DNA from: Pseudobutyrivibrio ruminis
GTDB lineage: Bacteria; Bacillota; Clostridia; Lachnospirales; Lachnospiraceae
Length of the DNA stretch: 45,729 nt
Assembly: GCA_015057305.1 (NCBI GenBank)
Contig: SVES01000028.1
Coordinates: 1 to 45,729 of the forward strand
Reading direction: 5' to 3'
In this document: positions 9,488 to 16,572 of the stretch, in pieces
Numbering within the stretch: position 1 is the stretch's first letter
Layout of the letters: each line of letters begins with the position of its first letter
Notes under the pieces: model-generated
Seen by the model: the letters and a program-made list of their open reading frames with translations, nothing else
What the model was told of the DNA's origin: nothing
Database searches by the model: none
Translations under genes and position numbers: made by a program

Positions 9488-12400
9488 ATGTCAGATATTG
9501 CTAATGATGTATTACAGCAAAATGAAGAGCAACAAGAGAACAATAACGTCGACATTAATTTATTGAATCAGCCTGCCAATAACATCGATGACAACGTAGA
9601 TCAGGCAGCGCCTATAGAAACAACTCAAGATTTGGATGATACCGTTGAAGGAATGTCGTCTATGGCAGTAGCTCATAGTAGTCTCCTAAATGCTATGGGG
9701 CAACTATCTAATTCTAAAGTTGTGCACTTCGGAATGACCTTTAAAGATAGCGACAATATGATAGAAGTAAAAAACGCTATTACTGAACTTATTGCTGGAC
9801 TGGATGCAGCGATTCCGACAGAGGAAGATGAATATTTAGAAAATGTAGAATATATTAGTAGTTTATATACTGAATTGATAAATGCATGCCAAAATTATCT
9901 TGGAGATATAAAAGAACGTAATAGAGGAAAATCCAAAAGTGGAAAAAACAGGCTTAAGCTTACCACTCGAGTATTAGAGCTATCTCAAAGTGAGCTAGGT
10001 TATTTTCAAGTTTCTGCCGACGAGTATTATGCGGAGCATGGGCAGGAAGGCAACGCTTGGAAAGATGTTATTAACCGAGTACGTTCAACGGATTTGCGTG
10101 AAAGCCTTAAAAATAATGAAATCGTATCTGATTCTAATTCAAATTCACCTGTTTATAAACGTACTGTTAATGGGAAAACTACTATTATTAAGCCAGCGGA
10201 ACGCCTCTCTATGAGCGATTCCTTAAATGACACACTGGACGCTTATTTGAAAAGTGGTGCGCCGAATGCCGAGGAAACAGTTGCTTGGTTTAGGTTAGGT
10301 GCAAAGGCAGCTGATAGTGCCCTTAAAGATGTATGGACATTAGTAAAGGAAGCATTAGAAGAGCATCCTGACAAAAGAGAAGAATTAGGAGCGGAAGAAT
10401 ATAAGAAATTCATAACAAAGTTAAGAAATGACAAACTTAGTTCTGCCTTAGATATTTTATCCCGTGATGAGAAGGCTGCTAGCTATATTAAAGCTAATCT
10501 AGAAGTCATGAAAAATTTTCTTATATATGTGCACAAAAAATCTGACGAATTCTTTGTCGCTACAAAGGATGCTGGAATTGCACCAGGAGCAGCTATATCA
10601 AATAGAAATGTGTCAACAAGCCGTATCGCCGAAAGTCTGGGGGTGGAAGATGTAGTAACTAAATCTGAAACCGTTCTGATGAAGGCTAAAGACGGTTCAA
10701 CACTTGTTGGTACTGCAACGGAAGCTGCTGGAGAATCAACAGTTCAAGATTGTGCACGGCTTGCCAAATCACAAAACTTAACAATAAAATATACTGCAAA
10801 CGCTCTAAAGCAATCATGGGAGCTTCAAGTATTAGACCTTGTCTGTGGACAAATAAATCGTGATGTAAGCAGTTGTTCAGCTACTTATAAAGTAGAGGAT
10901 GGCATCATGTTTATAACCAGTATTAAAGGATTTGATAATGATATGTCCTTTGGTGTAAAAACATTAAAAGAAATGAACAAAGGGGCTAACGCTAATGCAT
11001 TAGTCCAAGATGGAAAAATCAGCATCCCATTTCTTCCGAAAGAATTCTTTAATAAGATAAAAAGTTACGCTTCTAATCCCGGGCAGATTGAATATGAACA
11101 ATTAGATATTAGAAGTAAAGAAGAAATTGAATCTCTCCAAAGAAGACTTGTTGAAGTTAGGTCTAAGTTAGAACAATTAGAAAAATCTGGGCAGTTGAAA
11201 CTCTTAGATACTGAAGAACAGTGGGAAGAAGCAGTAAAACAATATTATGCCAATCCAGACCAATATGCCCGTAATAACTATGTTACTGGCATCAACCCTG
11301 ATTTATTGAATCAGCCTATCCATAATATTGAAGATAATGTGGATCAAGCTATGCCTATTGATGCGAATCAAGAAAATGATGATAGAATTGATATAGGGGC
11401 GGCGACGGCATACGCTCATAGCAAACTCTTGGATTCAATGAATCAATTGCTTGCTTCAAAGGTAGTTCATTTAGGAATAACCTATAGCGATAGTGCCAAT
11501 ATGACAAATGTAAAAAGAGCAATTACTTCCCTCAATAATGAGATGGGAAATGACATTCCTAAAGAACAGCCTGAATTTCGAAGTGCTCTGAAAAATATTA
11601 GTACTTTATACTCAGATTTAATAAAAGCCTGCAATACTTATCTCGAAGATATAAAAGGACGCAACAGAGGAAAATCTAAAAGTGGGCAAACTAGGTTTAA
11701 GCTTACCACTCAAGTATTAGAGCAAGCTCAAAAAGAGTATGACATTTTCCTGGCATCTGCCAACGAATATTTTGATAATCATGGTAAGGAAGGCAACAAG
11801 TGGACAGATATTCTTTACAGAGTCCGTGCAAAGGATTTGCGTGGTCAGCTTAATAATTCTGACATTGTATCTGGTTCTATTTCTAATGTCTATAAACGTA
11901 CTGTAAAAGGGAAAACCACTTATATTAAACCCGAGGAACGCCTACCTATGAGTGACTCCTTAGACGGTCTAATTGAGGCATATTTAAAAAGTGGTGCTCC
12001 AAAAGCACAAGAGACTGTAACTATGTATAAGCGAGGTGCAAAGGCAGCTGGCGATGATCTTGTAAATGTATGGAAACGTTTAAAAGAGGCATTTGAAGAT
12101 CATACAGAAAAACGTGCAACCATGGGAGTGGAAAATTATACGAAATATATAACAGAATTAAGAAATAATAAGCTGAATTCTGCTCTAGCTATTTTATGCT
12201 ATAATGATGAAGTTGCAAGCTATATTAGGGCTAATGAGGACTTGGTAAAAAATTTTCTCATATATATACAAAAAAAGGCTGGTGAATTCTCTGTAGCTAC
12301 AGAGAACGCTGGAATTGCACCAGGTTCAACTATATCAAATAGAAATGTTTCTACAACCCGTGTTGCGCAAAGACTGGGTGTGGAAGATGTTGTAGCGACA

Positions 12401-13033
12401 TCTGAAACTATTCTTATGAAAGACGATAATGGTTCAACAATTGTTGCTAATGAAATGGAATCAGCTGGAGAATTAACAGTATATGATTGTAGGCAGCTTG
12501 CCAAATCGAAAAATCTAACAATAAGATATACTGCAAATGCTCTTAAGCAATCCTGGGAACTCCAAGTACTAGACCTTATATGCGGACAAATAGATCGTCA
12601 TGTAAACAATTATTCAGCTACTTATGAAGTAGACAATGGCGTCATGTATATAACCAGTATTAAGGGCTTTGATAACGATATGTCTTTTGGTGTAAAAACA
12701 TTAAAAGACATGAACAAGAGCTCTAAAGTTGATGCGATATTCTCAGGAGGAAAAATTAGTGTGCCATTTCTTCCAAGGGATTTCTATGAAAAAATCATGG
12801 CATATACACCCGAAATGGTAGCTTTTGATCAATTAGACATCAGAAGTAAGGAAGAAATTCAATCTCTACAAGATAGACTTAACGAAATCAAAAAACAATT
12901 AATGCGTTTAGAAAGATCTGGACTGCTGACACTTTTAGATACTGAAGATGAGTGGGCACAGGCTGTTGAAACATATTATTCCAAAGAAAATCGAGATAAA
13001 TACGCTCGCTCTTACGTTTTACTACCTAAGTAA
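9488..13033 (+). CDS. Tandem-duplicated kinase-like protein, candidate CIS cargo
   Basis: No named family is certain. The 1181 residues consist of two full-length copies (about 22-598 and 603-1181), each with an acidic, Asn/Gln-rich, probably disordered leader, a helical region, a basic GRNRGKSKSG patch, and a kinase-like core. In copy 2 these motifs match the PI4K/HipA/CotH-like kinase pattern: K814 in TYIKPEERL (nucleotide lysine), D1036-R-H-V-N-N (catalytic loop) and D1062-N-D-M-S-F-G (metal motif). Copy 1 keeps K235 and D483-N-D but has N457-R-D-V-S-S in place of the catalytic Asp/His/Asn, so it is probably inactive. No signal peptide or membrane segment is present. GAGGAGGAGC precedes the ATG. 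Position after the CIS ATPase suggests an effector; the kinase assignment is by motif reading only. Confidence 0.6.
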   Translation: MSDIANDVLQQNEEQQENNNVDINLLNQPANNIDDNVDQAAPIETTQDLDDTVEGMSSMAVAHSSLLNAMGQLSNSKVVHFGMTFKDSDNMIEVKNAITELIAGLDAAIPTEEDEYLENVEYISSLYTELINACQNYLGDIKERNRGKSKSGKNRLKLTTRVLELSQSELGYFQVSADEYYAEHGQEGNAWKDVINRVRSTDLRESLKNNEIVSDSNSNSPVYKRTVNGKTTIIKPAERLSMSDSLNDTLDAYLKSGAPNAEETVAWFRLGAKAADSALKDVWTLVKEALEEHPDKREELGAEEYKKFITKLRNDKLSSALDILSRDEKAASYIKANLEVMKNFLIYVHKKSDEFFVATKDAGIAPGAAISNRNVSTSRIAESLGVEDVVTKSETVLMKAKDGSTLVGTATEAAGESTVQDCARLAKSQNLTIKYTANALKQSWELQVLDLVCGQINRDVSSCSATYKVEDGIMFITSIKGFDNDMSFGVKTLKEMNKGANANALVQDGKISIPFLPKEFFNKIKSYASNPGQIEYEQLDIRSKEEIESLQRRLVEVRSKLEQLEKSGQLKLLDTEEQWEEAVKQYYANPDQYARNNYVTGINPDLLNQPIHNIEDNVDQAMPIDANQENDDRIDIGAATAYAHSKLLDSMNQLLASKVVHLGITYSDSANMTNVKRAITSLNNEMGNDIPKEQPEFRSALKNISTLYSDLIKACNTYLEDIKGRNRGKSKSGQTRFKLTTQVLEQAQKEYDIFLASANEYFDNHGKEGNKWTDILYRVRAKDLRGQLNNSDIVSGSISNVYKRTVKGKTTYIKPEERLPMSDSLDGLIEAYLKSGAPKAQETVTMYKRGAKAAGDDLVNVWKRLKEAFEDHTEKRATMGVENYTKYITELRNNKLNSALAILCYNDEVASYIRANEDLVKNFLIYIQKKAGEFSVATENAGIAPGSTISNRNVSTTRVAQRLGVEDVVATSETILMKDDNGSTIVANEMESAGELTVYDCRQLAKSKNLTIRYTANALKQSWELQVLDLICGQIDRHVNNYSATYEVDNGVMYITSIKGFDNDMSFGVKTLKDMNKSSKVDAIFSGGKISVPFLPRDFYEKIMAYTPEMVAFDQLDIRSKEEIQSLQDRLNEIKKQLMRLERSGLLTLLDTEDEWAQAVETYYSKENRDKYARSYVLLPK

Positions 13034-13038
13034 TATAT

Positions 13039-13069
13039 AAAAGCTCTTAGTCCTCAACTAAGAGCTTTT
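13039..13069. terminator. Bidirectional terminator between convergent units
   Basis: A 12-bp stem (13039-13050 with 13058-13069, seven-base loop) has A/T flanks that give a U-run on either strand. It separates the plus-strand ATPase/cargo unit from the 3' end of the minus-strand CIS operon, just past the last stop codon of both. Confidence 0.88.
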
Positions 13070-13073
13070 ACTT

Positions 13074-13370
13074 TTACATATCTGTCGTATCCACAGATTT
13101 CTCCTTTACCTCTTGGCTATCTGTATGAAACAATGCCTGCCTGTCAAATACACTTTGCTTGTTATTTATGGCATAGGCATCTGCCATGGTGCGAAATACA
13201 TCACCATTTGCTGCATTGATGGAAACAGGTTTTGGTCTAGTCATAAATAACTCATCCACCTGCTGCCCATCCTCCGGGTTCCACTCCCCAGCCCTTGCCC
13301 GTTCTTCCCGAGCCATGTCATCATCAGTGATTTGCCTGAGATATGCTTCCCAATCTTCTCCTATAATCAT
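13074..13370 (-). CDS. Small hypothetical protein at the end of the CIS operon
   Basis: The 98-residue, acidic, hydrophilic protein has no recognisable domain, signal peptide or membrane segment. TAGGAGAG sits eight bases before the ATG, and the gap to the tail-protein-I gene upstream is 11 bases, so it is translated as the last gene of the operon. A basic/acidic charged N-terminus is followed by an Asn/Gln/Asp-rich C-terminus. A structural accessory or small chaperone role is possible, but nothing in the sequence proves it. Confidence 0.7.
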   Translation of the reverse strand: MIIGEDWEAYLRQITDDDMAREERARAGEWNPEDGQQVDELFMTRPKPVSINAANGDVFRTMADAYAINNKQSVFDRQALFHTDSQEVKEKSVDTTDM

Positions 13371-13381
13371 AGAATACTCTC

Positions 13382-14455
13382 CTATTGAATGATGATGTGT
13401 CCATCAAGTCTATCCTTGTCATCCAGATTGGCAGTCTTTTCGTCATACATCTGAGCATTCATATCCAGATATGTGTAACCATCCATTGCAGATTTCTTCT
13501 CAAGATATACGATATTTAAATTAGCCCTTACTGGAATAAACTGCTTCAATAAATACATAATCTGCATGCGCTTATCCTCTGGCACAAAATTTTCAACAAA
13601 CATGATAATGTCAAATGGAGAGCTGCCATACACATTGTCCTGGGCATCCTGGTTATCCATCATTGCCTGCTCAACTATTATCGGTTTTTCTTCAAGGACT
13701 ATTTCACATAACTTCTCCAGGGCTGCCCTTGTTCCCTTCATTCTGTTGAGGTTATACAAATTCTTTACAAGGGTTCTCAGCTGGCTTTCGCTTAGAAAGC
13801 TTCCCTCTACATTAACTCCCATCCAGCTGGCAAATACTGGCAATAATTCCACTGGAGTGGTATCTATGTCAAGAAGCTTTGGGGCTGCTTCTAACTGCTC
13901 CTGAAAATCATTGTATATTGTAGAAAAGATAGATAGGTAGCTTTTCAAAAAGTCATTGTTTTGCTGATAAACCTCTGGCAATGTCTGGAAGAAATTATCG
14001 CCTGGCAAAAACATTCTCATTTGGGATATAGTACATCCTTCTGTCCCAAGGATTTCCAAGTATATATAGCAATATCTTCCTATCACATCAAACAGGATTG
14101 CATCTCCTGTTGCAAGGTATGATTTATTTTCTGCTGCAATAAACACCTTATTCTTTTCTTCAAGGGGTACATCCTGGTCTAATAAATACTCATCCCAGGT
14201 GTACTGTTCATTCATATATTTGTCATCAGTAGCAAATATATGAATTCTAAAAAGTACCTCCTCGCTTTTTTCAATTTTCATTGAAAGTCGTCCCCAAGGC
14301 ATTTCTGTTTCACCACTATCAAGGGCAGCAAAAAATATCCCATGGTCAAAGCTATCGTTTGTTATTTTAATTGTTTCATCCTCTATGATGATTCCATAGC
14401 AAGCAGCTTTTTCAAGACGGCTCTTGCGAAACCCATAGTTTCTTAAATATGCCAT
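13382..14455 (-). CDS. Baseplate/tail protein I-like (TIGR02242-type)
   Basis: The 357-residue protein has a C-terminal half (about 170-290) matching the phage tail protein domain found in CIS loci: LPEVYQQNNDFLKSYLSIF, then DIDTTPVELLPVFASWMGV and LYNLNRMKGTRAALEKLCEI. The N-terminal 160 residues look like a beta-rich domain of unknown function. In P2-like tails, protein I joins wedge proteins at the baseplate edge, and the same role is expected here. GAGGAGT precedes the ATG, and the gene begins 2 bases after the upstream wedge gene stops. A separate receptor-binding fibre is not evident downstream. Confidence 0.82.
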   Translation of the reverse strand: MAYLRNYGFRKSRLEKAACYGIIIEDETIKITNDSFDHGIFFAALDSGETEMPWGRLSMKIEKSEEVLFRIHIFATDDKYMNEQYTWDEYLLDQDVPLEEKNKVFIAAENKSYLATGDAILFDVIGRYCYIYLEILGTEGCTISQMRMFLPGDNFFQTLPEVYQQNNDFLKSYLSIFSTIYNDFQEQLEAAPKLLDIDTTPVELLPVFASWMGVNVEGSFLSESQLRTLVKNLYNLNRMKGTRAALEKLCEIVLEEKPIIVEQAMMDNQDAQDNVYGSSPFDIIMFVENFVPEDKRMQIMYLLKQFIPVRANLNIVYLEKKSAMDGYTYLDMNAQMYDEKTANLDDKDRLDGHIIIQ

Positions 14456-14457
14456 AT

Positions 14458-16545
14458 CTACTCCTCAATATTAGTTTCTATATCCACGTATAGCTCACCT
14501 GGTACAAGTAATGCATTGTTGCTTGGTACAATATCCATTCCATTTAGCTTGGCATGTGCTCTATCTCTTGGAGTGATGCTAAAATCGTATACAAAATCTA
14601 CACAATCAAGCTGCTCTAGCTCATGGAACAAATCGTGGAATGAAAGTATGTCTCCAAAGTTTTGGCTTCCCTCGGTATAATCTAAAGCCTTATTCAGAAG
14701 GTCTTTTATTTCGTCATCGCAGTTTTTATAGTTCTTTTTCACATATATGGTGCCATGCACATCAACTGGCACATAAATCGGCTGAACCAAAGAAACCTTT
14801 GTGGTAAGCATTCTCCTGCTTTGCAGATACTCTGTAATAACTGATGCGTAAAGCTTTGAAATCCCTGGATTTCTATTGTCGGAATAAGGCATCAGTGTAA
14901 CATAAATATCATTGCCATTGTCGTCCTTGTATGCATGAACCTTTTTTATACAAAGCTCTGGAATCTGCTTTACAAGTTGCTCATAATCATTTTCTCTAAC
15001 AAGAGTGTATGGGCTTCTCAAATCTCCTAAAAACCTGTTTGATAGCTCCTTTACTGTCTCACCAGCTCTGCCACCCTCACCAGGGGATGGATTCGTAAAT
15101 ACGATATCACTGTCATAGCCCTCTGGGGTAAATCTTTTACCAGCCAGGATATTTCCCTTTTCTCCCTGGGTGATAGCGCAGCCACACACATAAATGGTGG
15201 AGTTAATATAAGCTCCTGCATCATGAACCACAATGTGTCCTTTGTTTTCATCCAGACTGTAATTTAAAACGCCATCTCCAGTTTTGTCTGGCTTTACAAA
15301 GCTATATGAAAGGCTGTGGTCTGGTTCCTCTGTTTCCACTAAAAGTGAAAAGGATTCCTTAACTATATTTTCTATATTGATATCAAACTCCTGGTCATCA
15401 AAGCCATAAAGCTCGCCTATCCTGTAACGGCGCATCATCATCTCGTTATATGCCACTATCTTTATAGAATCACTTCCAGCTGCTACAGTGTTTGGAAATT
15501 TGAAAACGAATCTACCATAACCAACATGGTCAATATCATAATGTCTTTGTCCTCTTTTTACCTCTCCCACTGTATATTCATAATATTTGCCATCCTTTTC
15601 CTTGCAGTATAGCTTGAAATAGCCTTCCTCAAGCAAATCTAAATATAGAGAGATTTCCTTGCCCTTGGCAAAGGTAAGGCAGGTGCTTTCTGTACTTTTT
15701 TGCCATACTTCAAATAGAAATCCATATACACCATTCAGCACAGGAACCACATCATAGTTTGATTCCTCGAGTGTGCCACGAATTACGTATCCCATGCTGT
15801 CATTTGGCAATGTATATTCTGCCATTTCTCCAGCATTTTGCTTTATACGTAGCTCGCCACTTGCAACCATGCCCCCTGTGTAATCATGAACTGTCACAGG
15901 CACAAAGCCCTTATCTGTGTATATTTCCCACTTTATTTCTCCAAAGCTATTTACAAATTTTCTATCTTCTGCAGGGTTGCGCCATTTGTTATGAGCATGG
16001 GACAAATAAAAAATCACTTCTTCCCCTTGTGGAATGGGATTTTCTACACATAGATACAGCTCCACACCTTCCTTGGCTTCCTTACCAAAAGGATACCGCT
16101 CCACCTTCATCTCATCATAAAGCAGTAGTGATAAATCCTCTATTTCACCAGACTTTGAGACTGTGTAAATCCCAGTCAACTCATTGCCACCAATTTCTAC
16201 CTGGCGGTTGCACTCATAGGAAAGGTCTCCTAAAGAAAAACGCTGATTCACTGGTATCAGAAATGACTCCTCGGCGTTGAGAGCCTGCAATAAAACTCTA
16301 GCGCATTTATTGTTGTAGCGCTTGAAGTTCATCATGTTTAGCAGTTTTTCCTGCACTTCTGGAGAGACAGAGGCTAGCTGTCTTTGTTGATTTAACTGAA
16401 ATGCAAAAATATTTTCCAAAATTGTAATTCCCGGATCTGAAGGATGAAAGTTAGTCCAGTCCTTGCAATATAATGGAATCTGCATTTTTGCTCTTTCCAT
16501 TGTCTCATCATAAAGATCTAGTTTGTCTTCCTGTAAAAAAATCAT
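14458..16545 (-). CDS. Baseplate wedge protein, gp6/J-like (Afp12 position)
   Basis: The 695-residue protein opens with the CIS baseplate signature WTNFHPSDPGITILENIFAF (residues about 31-50), shared by large putative baseplate assembly proteins. The C-terminal part (about 500-690) resembles baseplate J, with VKELSNRFLGDLRSPYTLVRENDYEQL and a later wedge-type domain. It should form, with the 995-residue protein upstream, the wedge heterodimer around the hub. GAGAGG lies nine bases before the ATG; the gap to the neighbour upstream is 27 bases and to the one downstream 2 bases. Exact equivalence to Afp11 or Afp12 cannot be settled by eye. Confidence 0.82.
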   Translation of the reverse strand: MIFLQEDKLDLYDETMERAKMQIPLYCKDWTNFHPSDPGITILENIFAFQLNQQRQLASVSPEVQEKLLNMMNFKRYNNKCARVLLQALNAEESFLIPVNQRFSLGDLSYECNRQVEIGGNELTGIYTVSKSGEIEDLSLLLYDEMKVERYPFGKEAKEGVELYLCVENPIPQGEEVIFYLSHAHNKWRNPAEDRKFVNSFGEIKWEIYTDKGFVPVTVHDYTGGMVASGELRIKQNAGEMAEYTLPNDSMGYVIRGTLEESNYDVVPVLNGVYGFLFEVWQKSTESTCLTFAKGKEISLYLDLLEEGYFKLYCKEKDGKYYEYTVGEVKRGQRHYDIDHVGYGRFVFKFPNTVAAGSDSIKIVAYNEMMMRRYRIGELYGFDDQEFDINIENIVKESFSLLVETEEPDHSLSYSFVKPDKTGDGVLNYSLDENKGHIVVHDAGAYINSTIYVCGCAITQGEKGNILAGKRFTPEGYDSDIVFTNPSPGEGGRAGETVKELSNRFLGDLRSPYTLVRENDYEQLVKQIPELCIKKVHAYKDDNGNDIYVTLMPYSDNRNPGISKLYASVITEYLQSRRMLTTKVSLVQPIYVPVDVHGTIYVKKNYKNCDDEIKDLLNKALDYTEGSQNFGDILSFHDLFHELEQLDCVDFVYDFSITPRDRAHAKLNGMDIVPSNNALLVPGELYVDIETNIEE

Positions 16546-16572
16546 CCCAATACCTCTCGCCGTAAGTATTTA

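Noticed and set aside
9551..13030. Two separate genes wrongly joined
   Set aside because: The frame is open across the junction at about 11285-11295 with no stop, start or ribosome site between the copies.
15759..16280. 173-codon plus-strand frame inside the 695-residue baseplate gene
   Set aside because: Antisense to a well-supported gene, no ribosome site, and a low-complexity His/Leu/Cys-rich product typical of shadow frames.
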